A stretch of DNA of 64,000 nt from Oscillospiraceae bacterium (GCA_017457285.1 JAFTHT010000015.1:51574-115573); one strand, 5' to 3'; shown: positions 35,118 to 43,623, numbered from the stretch's first letter. Numbers and translations: made by a program. Notes: generated by a model from the sequence alone, not told the origin.

Positions 35118-37232
35118 CGTGATGGTTTGGAAGTGTGACATATACCGGTCATACTGCTCGTCAGTCATTATTTCTTGAAATATTTGATGACTTAATAATA
35201 AATAAACGCCATTGAAGGTTTGAAAATTATCAAGCATCACATCGATTGCGTCCTCCCGTTCCAGAAGATTTTGAACCGGCGCGGTCTGAATGTAGTCATA
35301 CAGAGAATAGGACGGGAGGGTGGAAGACAACGGGGAAAATACCAGCAGGGGCTTGGATTGATTGAGGGCATCTACCAGCTCGGCGGTGGTCATGTGGTGG
35401 AAGTTTGGCTCCGCGTGGATTGGAATGCTGTTTAAGAAACTGTCGGTGCCGAGTAAGCCTTGCTCTGTGAATCTTATGTTGACGGTAACATCGATTTCAC
35501 AGGAAATGTAGCCGAAGAGGAACAGGCCATCTATCATTAAACCGCTGTCGTCCAGGTAGTACAGGGTTTGGAGCTTGGCTTCATCGGGGGCAATCATGCT
35601 TTTGTAGGAAAGATTTACTGTCGGGGGAGATAAGCGTGTACACATGGTTTCTTCCAGAAAGCTGATTCGTACGAAGAAATTAGGCCGCCAGTTTATGCTG
35701 GTTCCAATAAAGGTTGGAGAATACATATTCCAGCTTTCGTTTTCGGTTTGGAACTGGATAGAGAATTGCGGATTTGCCGCATTGGAATCCAGGATAATGT
35801 CCACAGGATTTTGATATGTAATCACATCGGAATACATGATTTTGGGTCCATCGGGGCCAAGATTCTTGCAGGTGCTATCGGCGGTGATGCCCTGATAGGA
35901 TACGGTGAAGGATAGATTGACCTTTGCTTGCTGGTAGCCGACGATGAAGCACCCGGCCACCCGGTGCCCTTCGTAATAATAGACGGACTCAAAATAATAA
36001 CGGGCACCGGACTGGTTTATCGTAATTTCCGGCGCATCCTCCTGGGTGAAGGGGTAGTCCGGGTTGAATATGACTTGTAAATATGTGGTGGGGTCTTTCC
36101 GGAATGTTGTTTGCGTAAGGTCGTATTCTCCTAAATCCCAGCGCGCTGTATCGCTAACGAGATACTGCCGGAATGAATCCTGATCAGAGGAAACGGGGAG
36201 AATGCTGCGTTCAATCGTACCGGTGCGGTCAATCACATCTTCGATTAGGTTGTTGGGATTCAAAATGGTGGCGGAATTTTGCGGTTGCGTGGGGGTGGGC
36301 GTATCCGGCGGTTTCCGGGTCAGGAGCCTGATGGTCATCAGAAGCACCAGCGCCAATGCGGGGATAGCGATATACCGCCAAAATCGGACAGGGCCGCTGG
36401 GGCTATCCCCAGCGGCCTCCTTATCTTCATTGGCATCTGTTTGGTGTGTGTCGGGGATTCGAATGCCACCGTTGCAGGTGATGTTCAAATCCACGCCAAC
36501 GGGGCAGTGGTCGGAGCCCATGACCTCTGGGTGGATGGTTGCCTCGTGGATGGCATCCTTCAGCCGGTCGGAGACTACAAAATAGTCGATGCGCCATCCG
36601 GCGTTGTTCTGCCGGGCGTTGAACATATAGCTCCACCAGCTGTAGGCTCCGGTTTTGGTGGGGTAGAGGTGCCGGAAGGTGTCCGTAAAGCCGCTGGCCA
36701 GCAATTGGGAAAAGGCACCCCGCTCTTCGTCGGAGAAGCCTGCGTTGCCCCGGTTGGAGCCGGGATTTTTCAGGTCTATCTCCTGATGGGCCACATTCAA
36801 ATCGCCGCAGAGAATAACGGGCTTTTTGCAGTCCAGCGCTTTCAGATATGTCCGGAAGGCCGCCTCCCATTTCAGCCGGTGGTCGATCCGGGCCAGACCC
36901 CGCTGGGCGTTGGGGGTGTAGCAGGTGACAAGATAAAATTCCGGATATTCCAGGGTGATGAGTCGCCCTTCGGTGTCCAGCTCCTCAATGCCCAGGCCGT
37001 AGGTAACGTTCATGGGCTGGTGCCGGGTGAAGATGGCGGTGCCGGAGTAGCCCTTTTTCTGGGCGCTGCACCAGAATTGGTGGTAGCCCGGCAGGTCAAG
37101 GATGATTTGACCCTCCTGCAATTTGGTCTCCTGCAGACAGAAAAAGTCTGCGTCCATTTCCTTGAATACGTCCAAAAAGCCTTTGGTCACGCAGGCTCGC
37201 AGACCGTTTACGTTCCATGATATGAATTTCAT
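35073..37232 (-). CDS. Exonuclease III fused to a transmembrane helix and a large extracytoplasmic domain
   Basis: 719 residues. Residues 1-250 are a complete exonuclease III/AP endonuclease: WNVNGLR, LQETKLQ (Glu35), CGDLNVAHQ (Asp144, Asn146), GWRIDYFVVS, GSDHCPVGVDL (Asp241, His242). The frame then continues through a hydrophilic linker (251-282), one membrane helix (about 287-303), a Thr/Pro linker and about 410 residues of unknown beta-rich sequence containing two similar blocks (VYYYEGHRVAGCFIVGYQQ; LYYLDDSGLMIDGLFLFGY). With no N-terminal signal, the nuclease should be inside and the C-terminal part outside. Normal ExoA/Xth ends at about 250 residues. The gene overlaps the kinase gene by ATGA and is last in its operon. 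Confidence 0.85.
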   Translation of the reverse strand: MKFISWNVNGLRACVTKGFLDVFKEMDADFFCLQETKLQEGQIILDLPGYHQFWCSAQKKGYSGTAIFTRHQPMNVTYGLGIEELDTEGRLITLEYPEFYLVTCYTPNAQRGLARIDHRLKWEAAFRTYLKALDCKKPVILCGDLNVAHQEIDLKNPGSNRGNAGFSDEERGAFSQLLASGFTDTFRHLYPTKTGAYSWWSYMFNARQNNAGWRIDYFVVSDRLKDAIHEATIHPEVMGSDHCPVGVDLNITCNGGIRIPDTHQTDANEDKEAAGDSPSGPVRFWRYIAIPALALVLLMTIRLLTRKPPDTPTPTQPQNSATILNPNNLIEDVIDRTGTIERSILPVSSDQDSFRQYLVSDTARWDLGEYDLTQTTFRKDPTTYLQVIFNPDYPFTQEDAPEITINQSGARYYFESVYYYEGHRVAGCFIVGYQQAKVNLSFTVSYQGITADSTCKNLGPDGPKIMYSDVITYQNPVDIILDSNAANPQFSIQFQTENESWNMYSPTFIGTSINWRPNFFVRISFLEETMCTRLSPPTVNLSYKSMIAPDEAKLQTLYYLDDSGLMIDGLFLFGYISCEIDVTVNIRFTEQGLLGTDSFLNSIPIHAEPNFHHMTTAELVDALNQSKPLLVFSPLSSTLPSYSLYDYIQTAPVQNLLEREDAIDVMLDNFQTFNGVYLLLSHQIFQEIMTDEQYDRYMSHFQTITLPGDDDSNTPVPHL

Positions 37233-38671
37233 TCATCTTCCTCCTCAATGTCAAAAGCCGGGAATTCCATGGTAAAGGTGGTGCCCATACCGAAGGTGCT
37301 GGTGACTTGGATGGTGCCCTGGTTCCGTTCTACCATGTTTTTGACAATCGCTAACCCCAGGCCACTGCCACCGGAGGCCCGGCTCCTGGCTTTATCCACC
37401 CGGTAGAACCGCTCAAAAATGTGGCTCAGGGAATCCTCCGGGATGCCGGTGCCTGTGTCGGATACGGTCAGGATGCCACAGTCCTCGCCACGGCCCAGGG
37501 CAATGGTCAGCTTGCCCCCGGGGACATTATACTTGATTCCGTTTTCTGCAAGGTTATAGGTGATTTGGTACAGGTCGTCCTCCCGTATCAGGATGGGGCA
37601 GTCCTGCTGCAAATCGGTATGAATATCGACATCCCCGGACTTGGCTAAATGCGACAGCATTCTTACCACCCGCTCCACCGTCGGGGTCATGGGGATGATG
37701 GAAGGGGGTTCGATAGCGCTGTCCGGCTCGCCTTTGGTCAGGGAGAGGAGTTTTTCGGACATTCGGTTCAGCCGCTCCGCTTCGTCACCGATGTCAGCGA
37801 CGAATTCCCGAATTGTGTCGATATCCATGTCATTTTGCAGGATGGAATCGGACAGCAGCTTGATGGAAGCCAGGGGTGTTTTCAGCTCGTGAGAGGCATC
37901 GGAAACGAATTGCCGACGCTTGTTTTCAGAGATGTTGAGCCGTTCGGTCAAATCGTTAAATTCATCCGCCAGCACCGTAAGCTCGTCGTGGCCGCTCAGC
38001 TCCAGCCGGTGGGTGTAGTTTCCGTCCCGGAGGATGCGCATGGAAGCCATGATTTTGTCCAGCCGGGCAGAAAAGAAATGGGTAAATAACCCGGAAAAAA
38101 GAATGACTACCAGCTCCAGAAGAATCGTTACAGTCAGAATGGTGCGCTGAATCGATGCCACCAGGGCGCCCTGTCCGCTGTCGGTTTCGCTTGCGTAAAC
38201 ACAGCCTCGCAGACGCCAACCATCAATGATGGGGGAGGCGGCTTGAGAATGCATGATACCGCTGTCATAGTCCCAATCGAATGCGTCGATGCCATTCAGA
38301 GCCTGGGTGATTTGGGGCCATGTCAGGGTCTGTCCCGGCAGGGTGGAGTCGTGGGAGGCGAAAATTACTGTGCCATCCACATCGGTGACAACAATATGGA
38401 CAGACCGCAGACTGCTGATTCGCTCAAGGGTGGCGCTGACATCGGCCGGTGTCAACGCCTCCAGCTTGCGAAGCTCTTCGGCAGCCAGCCCGGTCTTATC
38501 CAGCATGGCGGCCTCCTTGTTGTCCCGGAAGAGCCGTTTGCAGGTGCTTGAGCAGTAGATGTTCAGAAAAGCCAGCACCGTGAAGGTGATGAAGATATAG
38601 GTCACCGCGTAGCGAATCTGGGTTCGGCCGTACCGCCACGGGGCCTTTTTATTTTTTGAAATAATAGCCAA
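37229..38671 (-). CDS. Two-component sensor histidine kinase
   Basis: 480 residues: membrane helix at about 20-40, an extracytoplasmic sensor domain (about 45-180, containing VHIVVTDVDGTVIFAS), a second helix (about 186-206), HAMP (RILRDGNYTHRLELSG), the phospho-acceptor box SDASHELKTPLASI, and the ATPase boxes NLAENGIKYN, DTGTGIPED, GSGLGLAIV. The order and overlap with the response regulator (23 nt) and the exonuclease fusion (4 nt) show one transcript. The signal is unknown. Confidence 0.95.
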   Translation of the reverse strand: MAIISKNKKAPWRYGRTQIRYAVTYIFITFTVLAFLNIYCSSTCKRLFRDNKEAAMLDKTGLAAEELRKLEALTPADVSATLERISSLRSVHIVVTDVDGTVIFASHDSTLPGQTLTWPQITQALNGIDAFDWDYDSGIMHSQAASPIIDGWRLRGCVYASETDSGQGALVASIQRTILTVTILLELVVILFSGLFTHFFSARLDKIMASMRILRDGNYTHRLELSGHDELTVLADEFNDLTERLNISENKRRQFVSDASHELKTPLASIKLLSDSILQNDMDIDTIREFVADIGDEAERLNRMSEKLLSLTKGEPDSAIEPPSIIPMTPTVERVVRMLSHLAKSGDVDIHTDLQQDCPILIREDDLYQITYNLAENGIKYNVPGGKLTIALGRGEDCGILTVSDTGTGIPEDSLSHIFERFYRVDKARSRASGGSGLGLAIVKNMVERNQGTIQVTSTFGMGTTFTMEFPAFDIEEEDE

Positions 38672-39326
38672 CGCCCCACTTCGTCATAATGTATTTCGGT
38701 TTCGCCGGATCCTCCTCCAGCTTTTCCCGGAGCCGCCGGATATGGACATCCAGCGTGCGGATATCGCTGCGGTATTCGTAAGCCCAAATAGAATCCAGCA
38801 GCGCTTCCCGGGAGAAGACCCGGTTGGCGTTTCGCATAAGGAATTCCGCAACATCAAATTCACGGGCGGTCAGGTCCACCAGCACGCCGCTGCGGTAAGC
38901 GTTCCGGGCATCCAAATCCAGGGTGATGGAGCCGATGGTCAGGATGTTGGGACGCTCCTCCTTGGGGCGGGCGGTCCGGCGCAGCAGCGCCCGGATTCGG
39001 GCCTTCAGCTCCAGAATGTTGAAGGGCTTAGTCAGATAATCGTCGGCCCCGTTGTCGAAACCAATCAGCTTGTCGATATCGTCGGCCTTGGCTGTAAGCA
39101 GAATGATTGGCACATCGGAAAATTCCCGGATTTTGGCGCAGGCGGTAAGGCCGTCCATCTGGGGCATCATAATGTCCAGTACAATTAGTCGAACCGCCGG
39201 GTCCCTGGCCAGTTCCAGGGCTTCCAGGCCGTTGGAGCCGGTGACGACATCATACCCGTCGTTTTGCAGATTGAACCGAATGCCCTTGACCAGCAGGGCT
39301 TCGTCGTCCACAACAAGGATTTTCAT
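38649..39326 (-). CDS. OmpR-family response regulator
   Basis: 225 residues: receiver domain with phospho-acceptor Asp51 (LIVLDIMMPQMDG), Lys in DDYLTKPF, and a winged-helix DNA-binding domain (TAREFDVAEFLM ... TLDVHIRRLREKL ... WGVGYYF). Partner of the overlapping kinase. Its start overlaps the stop of the ComEA-like gene by 4 bp. Confidence 0.96.
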   Translation of the reverse strand: MKILVVDDEALLVKGIRFNLQNDGYDVVTGSNGLEALELARDPAVRLIVLDIMMPQMDGLTACAKIREFSDVPIILLTAKADDIDKLIGFDNGADDYLTKPFNILELKARIRALLRRTARPKEERPNILTIGSITLDLDARNAYRSGVLVDLTAREFDVAEFLMRNANRVFSREALLDSIWAYEYRSDIRTLDVHIRRLREKLEEDPAKPKYIMTKWGVGYYFKK

Positions 39327-39691
39327 GTGCTACCTCCTACGGTGATAAAATCGAGGATGTCCGCCAATCGCTTTTCGCCGATATCCTCTACATTTAATAG
39401 TTCCTGTATGCTGGTAAATGAGCCGTTCGCCACGCGATAGTCAACAATCCTCTGTGCAAGCACCGAGCCGATACCAGGCAGCGTAGCCAGGTCTGCGGCA
39501 CTGGCGGTGTTGATGTCCATAAGCACAGGAGCTGTGGTGGCGCTGATAAGGGTTGCTTCTGTTGGAACGGTGGTGGATACGGCACTGAGGCGGATATCAC
39601 TGCGAACGCAGTTGCGCCCAAGGAAAAATCCGCCTGCAAAGGCACAGACCACAATGGTCATGATTATCAGAATCCTGCTTGCTTTTTTCAT
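39323..39691 (-). CDS. ComEA-like helix-hairpin-helix DNA-binding protein
   Basis: 122 residues from the ATG at 39691 (GGGAGG 8-9 nt upstream). N-terminal membrane anchor (about 6-26), a linker, and a C-terminal pair of helix-hairpin-helix motifs: DINTASAADLATLPGIGSVL and FTSIQELLNVEDIGEKRLAD, as in ComEA, the surface DNA receptor of natural competence. It lacks the SLBB region seen in B. subtilis ComEA and is shorter. First gene of an operon with a two-component system and the exonuclease III fusion. The longer frame extending upstream to 39976 lies antisense to the next gene and is not used. Confidence 0.88.
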   Translation of the reverse strand: MKKASRILIIMTIVVCAFAGGFFLGRNCVRSDIRLSAVSTTVPTEATLISATTAPVLMDINTASAADLATLPGIGSVLAQRIVDYRVANGSFTSIQELLNVEDIGEKRLADILDFITVGGST

Positions 39692-39709
39692 AAGGGATGG
39701 CCTCCCGGA

Positions 39710-39771
39710 TTGACTACAGGTTGAAAAGCTGATATAATTATACACGACTTTTATCTGCCGGACAAGTCCGG
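39710..39771. promoter_or_regulatory. Face-to-face promoters and palindrome between the comEA operon and the carboxypeptidase homologue
   Basis: Plus strand: TTGACT (39710-39715), 17 nt, TATAAT (39733-39738), for the gene at 39795. Minus strand: TTGTCC (39760-39765), 17 nt, TATAAT (39737-39742), for the comEA operon. The two -10 boxes overlap, so both cannot be occupied at once. A palindrome CCGGACAAGTCCGG (39758-39771) covers the minus-strand -35 and is a candidate operator. Confidence 0.65.
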
Positions 39772-39794
39772 ACAGTGGATATTGAGGGAGATTT

Positions 39795-41228
39795 ATGAAA
39801 AAATCGAGGGGAATTTGTCTGCTTCTTGCTGTTGTGGTGCTGTTGCAGTGGGTTGCGGTGCCGGTGGATGGGGCCCAGACCGACTCTCTGGCGGTGCTGC
39901 AGGGCTGCGTCACGCTGGATGGCCAGGCTCCGCTGGCCGGCAGCGAGCAATTGCTGGATACCGCCAAGTCGGTCATCCTCTATGAGCTGGACAGCGATAC
40001 GCTGGTTTATTCCTGGAATCCCGATGAACGGCTGGATCCTTCCGGTATGAACAAGATTATGACAGCTCTGCTGGCCATTGAGCAGACCGCTCCGGAGGAT
40101 ATGGTTACCGTGACCCGGGAGGCGCTGAACAGCGTGGCCATCGGCTCCATGTCGGCGGGACTGAAGGCCGGGGAGCAGCTTTCCATGAAGGATTTGCTGT
40201 ATTGCATGATGGTGGGCTCCGCCAATGACGCGGCGGCGGTAATCGCAGCCCACATCAGCGGGGATCAGGATACCTTTGCGGCGCTGATGAATACCCGGGC
40301 AGCAGAGTTGGGCTGCACCGATACCAATTTCATGAATGCCAACGGATTAAGCCATGAGCAGCAGTATTCCACAGCCCGGGATTTGGCTAAGATCACCAAG
40401 GCGGCGCTGGAGCTGCCGCTGTTTGTGGAGCTGTTTGGGGCGGTGGAATATACCGTGGCTGCCACGGAAAAATCCGAGGCAAGAGAAATTTTTACGACGA
40501 ATTATCTGATGAGTACCAAAACGGTCCGAAACCAGTATGACGAGCGGGTGACCGGCGGCAAAACCGGTGCCCTGAGTACCACGGACCGGAGCCTGATTGC
40601 CACCGCGGAAAGCGGCGGCAGCCGGTACTTGTCCGTGGTAATGAGCGCCAAGGGAACCGTTACCGGCAATGGATTGTCTGTTAAAACCTTTGGCAGTTTT
40701 GAAGAAACCCGGGCATTGCTGGATATTGGATTTGAGGGTTATGCGGTACGTCAGCTTCTTAGCACCGACCGGGTTATGGACCAGTTTTCGGTGGATGGCG
40801 GCGAAAACGATGTCATTGGTCGCCCCGGGGCGAATCTTATTGCTGCGCTGCCTGTGGATGCTTCTCCCCTGGATGTGACCTACAAATGCGTACCCGGGGA
40901 TATCAAGGCTCCTCTGACGGAGGGTCAGACCATCGGCACCGTTGAGGTCTGGTTCCGGGATGTTTGTGTTGGTCAATGCGACCTGATTGCGATGTTTGCG
41001 GTGGAGCAGCCGGGGGTATATACCTTCAATCTGGCCCCCACCGCCGCAGAGGCAGCCCTGCGGGCCTGGACCACCTGGCTCCTGATTGGCGGTATCGCCC
41101 TTCTGGCGGTGGTGCTTATCTGGTTTGCGGTGGTGTTGATTCGTCACAGAATCCGAATCATCAAGATTGAACGCCGTCACAAGCTGATCAGCGGTGAGAA
41201 GAAAAAGAGGAGGCGCCGGAATGCTTGA
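39795..41228 (+). CDS. D-alanyl-D-alanine carboxypeptidase homologue with disrupted SxxK motif
   Basis: 477 residues: signal peptide (about 1-27), a penicillin-binding transpeptidase-like domain, a C-terminal beta domain, then a membrane helix (about 430-455) and a very basic cytoplasmic tail. SxN (GSAND, Ser142-Asn144) and KTG (GGKTGAL, 256-258) are intact. The active-site motif, normally S-T-T-K before IMTALL, reads D-P-S-G-M-N-K: Gly84 sits where the nucleophilic Ser should be, or Ser83 is three rather than two residues from Lys87. The canonical DacB at 50007 has ASTTK. The protein is probably inactive or altered. It overlaps the UDG gene by 8 nt. Confidence 0.85.
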   Translation: MKKSRGICLLLAVVVLLQWVAVPVDGAQTDSLAVLQGCVTLDGQAPLAGSEQLLDTAKSVILYELDSDTLVYSWNPDERLDPSGMNKIMTALLAIEQTAPEDMVTVTREALNSVAIGSMSAGLKAGEQLSMKDLLYCMMVGSANDAAAVIAAHISGDQDTFAALMNTRAAELGCTDTNFMNANGLSHEQQYSTARDLAKITKAALELPLFVELFGAVEYTVAATEKSEAREIFTTNYLMSTKTVRNQYDERVTGGKTGALSTTDRSLIATAESGGSRYLSVVMSAKGTVTGNGLSVKTFGSFEETRALLDIGFEGYAVRQLLSTDRVMDQFSVDGGENDVIGRPGANLIAALPVDASPLDVTYKCVPGDIKAPLTEGQTIGTVEVWFRDVCVGQCDLIAMFAVEQPGVYTFNLAPTAAEAALRAWTTWLLIGGIALLAVVLIWFAVVLIRHRIRIIKIERRHKLISGEKKKRRRRNA

Positions 41229-41790
41229 ATGGGGTGAGCTGGAACAGACCTGCGGAAGCTGCACCCGTTGCGGCCTCTGTCAGGGGCGGCATCATGTGGT
41301 CTTTGGCGTCGGGCGCAGGGACACGGAAGTGATGTTTGTAGGCGAAGGTCCCGGAGAGCAGGAGGACCTGAAGGGCGAGCCCTTCGTGGGGCCTGCTGGG
41401 AAGCTGCTGGATGATATGCTGTCCATCATCGATTTGGACAGGCAGAAGGTCTACATTGCCAATATCGTCAAATGCCGCCCGCCCCGAAACCGGGATCCGC
41501 TGGATGTGGAGCAGGATGCATGCATCGATTATCTGCGTAACCAGGTGGCGCTGATTCGCCCAAAAATCATTGTGTGTTTGGGACGGATTGCGGCGCTGCG
41601 GCTGATTCGGGATGATTTTCGCATCACCCGGGAGCATGGTACCTGGACCCAGCGCAACGGCGTTTGGATGACCGCCATGTACCATCCCTCGGCCTTGCTG
41701 CGGGATGTGAGTAAGCGCCCGGATACCTTTGATGATTTGCTGAAAATCCGTCAAAAAATGCGGGAGCTTGGAATTGAATATCAGGAATAA
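41221..41790 (+). CDS. Uracil-DNA glycosylase, family 4 ([4Fe-4S])
   Basis: 189 residues from the ATG at 41221, which follows AGGAGG inside the preceding gene. The N-terminal cluster ligands are CGSCTRCGLC, and GEGPGEQED (motif A), CRPPRNRDP and YHPSALLR (motif C) are the family 4 UDG motifs. It removes uracil from DNA. The pairing with a cell-wall gene (8-nt overlap) has no obvious functional logic. The gene ends convergently 10 nt inside the LRR protein gene. Confidence 0.93.
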   Translation: MLEWGELEQTCGSCTRCGLCQGRHHVVFGVGRRDTEVMFVGEGPGEQEDLKGEPFVGPAGKLLDDMLSIIDLDRQKVYIANIVKCRPPRNRDPLDVEQDACIDYLRNQVALIRPKIIVCLGRIAALRLIRDDFRITREHGTWTQRNGVWMTAMYHPSALLRDVSKRPDTFDDLLKIRQKMRELGIEYQE

Positions 41791-43559
41791 AAGGCCGGAG
41801 CTGGTGCATAAGATGCAACAGCTCCGGTTTTTCCGTATAAGACCTTGACACCGGTGGATTCTCCGGTAGCGGTTTTGGTGACGGCACTGACATCCGTCAC
41901 GGCGGTTTCATAGACACTGACTTGAACCAATTGTTCACAGGTGGCCAGAGGGTCGATGGAGGCCAAATCCAGGTTGCCATCCATAATGACGTAGTTTAGT
42001 TGGGGGAGCCCCGCCAGCTCTGCGAGAGAGGTCAGCTGGTTTTCGGAGCCCTTGATGGTTACCAGGGCGCATTCCTGAGAAAACTGGGGCAACTGGGAGA
42101 TGCGGTTGTAGGAGAAGTTGAAGGTTGTCAGCTTGTTCAGAGTGCCCAGGGCCGTGATGTCGCTAATCTCGTTATTGGAGATGTCCAGCACCTCCAAGGT
42201 GGTGTTGGCGGCCAGAGGAGCAACATCGGTGATATCATTAAATGCCACAGACAGCTGCTTGAGTTCAAAAATTCTCTCAATGCCGGTCACGGTAGTGAGC
42301 TTGTTACCGGTCAAATCCAGAGAGGTCAGCCCGGTGCAGCCGGAGAGAGACTCGCAGGAGGTGATGGAATTATAGGCTGCGTTCAGTGCCGACAGGCTGG
42401 TCATGGTTCTGAAAATCTCCAAATCATCCAGCGCATTGTGGCTTAAATCCACCTGTGTCAGCTCCGGCATGGCGCTCAGGGCGGTCAGGTCCCGGATGGC
42501 GTTGCTGCTCAGATCCAGATACCGCAGGCCGGTGGCGGCAGACAGGGGGGTGATGCCGGACAGACCACAATTGCGAAGAGTCAGGGAGGTGAGCTTGGGC
42601 AGCCCGGCAATTACCGCTAAATCCTCGGCAGAAACGGACATATCCGTCACCGTCAGGGTCTGCAGCGCAGTCATGCCGTAAAGACCGGACAGGTTTTGAA
42701 GCGCGGTTTTGGGAATGGTCAGAGAATGGAGGAAGGGGAACCACTTCAAGTCGCTCAAATCGGCGGTGTCGGCCGGGAGCTTCAATTCGGTAATGGTCCA
42801 CAACTGGTCGGAGGAGAGGGCATCATCAGCATGGATTGCCAGCTTCTCCCGGACGATGCGGTCGATAGCGGGGTCGGTAAGGGTTACTTCCTCAATCACG
42901 CCGGTCACTGTATAGCTCAAGATGGTTCGGGGACTGACAAGACCGGAGGGGGCGACAGTCAGGGCGATGATGGTAGTCTCGCCGCTGGAGAGCGTAATCG
43001 GGCCGGTGTAGGCATCCTTGGTGGTGGATGGCCAATCAGAATCGGTGGTGACGTACAGGGCTCCGTCGGGGGGATTGAAGGAAACGGTGATGTACTGGTC
43101 GTAAAAGCCCTGCTCAGGGTCGGGGCTGGGGGCCTTGGGGCGCAGCGCCTCGATTTGCTCTTTAATCTGGGGCTGGGTGATATTCTCCAGCATATTCACG
43201 GCATCCAGCAGCTTGTCCTGCTCTACATAGGTCTTACACAGGGCAATATACAGCTCCACGCTACCACCGTCGGCGATGGCGTGGGAGAGGGTATATTCGG
43301 CTTTGGTGTAATTACCCACATCCTTGAATTGCTGCGCCAGCTCCAGCGCTACCGTTTCATCATTGCCGGCATGCTTGTAGGCCAGCTCATAAAGCCGGGT
43401 GGCCAGGCTGTGGTTTCCCAAGTCGCTCTGCTTTCTTGCCTGGGAGACAAGTACATCCCGGGTAAATTCCGGGTCGTATTCAATCAGATACCAGCCGATG
43501 CTGATCAGGACGGCCAGCATCAGCACAACTGGCACCAGTATCTTGAAAAATCTGTTCAT
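41781..43559 (-). CDS. Membrane-anchored TPR and leucine-rich-repeat protein
   Basis: 592 residues. One N-terminal membrane helix (about 7-26) with no cleavage site; TPR-like helical repeats (about 30-135); an Ig-like/chitobiase C-terminal-type beta domain (FYDQYITVSFNPPDGALYVT, about 155-225); then about a dozen leucine-rich repeats of the bacterial L-x-x-L-x-L-x-x-N type (GLRYLDLSSNAIRDLTALS; TLEVLDISNNEISDITALG). Exposed outside the membrane; LRRs suggest protein binding. No catalytic site. Single gene with its own consensus promoter. Confidence 0.87.
   Translation of the reverse strand: MNRFFKILVPVVLMLAVLISIGWYLIEYDPEFTRDVLVSQARKQSDLGNHSLATRLYELAYKHAGNDETVALELAQQFKDVGNYTKAEYTLSHAIADGGSVELYIALCKTYVEQDKLLDAVNMLENITQPQIKEQIEALRPKAPSPDPEQGFYDQYITVSFNPPDGALYVTTDSDWPSTTKDAYTGPITLSSGETTIIALTVAPSGLVSPRTILSYTVTGVIEEVTLTDPAIDRIVREKLAIHADDALSSDQLWTITELKLPADTADLSDLKWFPFLHSLTIPKTALQNLSGLYGMTALQTLTVTDMSVSAEDLAVIAGLPKLTSLTLRNCGLSGITPLSAATGLRYLDLSSNAIRDLTALSAMPELTQVDLSHNALDDLEIFRTMTSLSALNAAYNSITSCESLSGCTGLTSLDLTGNKLTTVTGIERIFELKQLSVAFNDITDVAPLAANTTLEVLDISNNEISDITALGTLNKLTTFNFSYNRISQLPQFSQECALVTIKGSENQLTSLAELAGLPQLNYVIMDGNLDLASIDPLATCEQLVQVSVYETAVTDVSAVTKTATGESTGVKVLYGKTGAVASYAPAPAFYS
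41795..41832 (+). terminator. Terminator of UDG inside the 3' end of the LRR gene
   Basis: 9-bp stem CCGGAGCTG / CAGCTCCGG plus inner TGCAT/ATGCA pairing and TTTTT. It lies within the last codons of the convergent LRR gene (41781-43559), so this DNA is both coding and a terminator. Confidence 0.82.
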
Positions 43560-43594
43560 GGGGCATGCTCCGTTTCGGATGTTTTCTTACTATA

Positions 43595-43623
43595 ATTATA
43601 CCCGTATCCACAAACGATGTCAA
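43595..43623 (-). promoter_or_regulatory. Consensus promoter of the LRR gene
   Basis: Minus strand TTGACA (43618-43623), 17 nt, TATAAT (43595-43600). Confidence 0.85.

Noticed and set aside
39692-39976. Extended N-terminus of the ComEA-like protein
   Set aside because: It would run antisense through the carboxypeptidase start and both promoters; the ATG at 39691 has a signal-anchor sequence and ribosome site.
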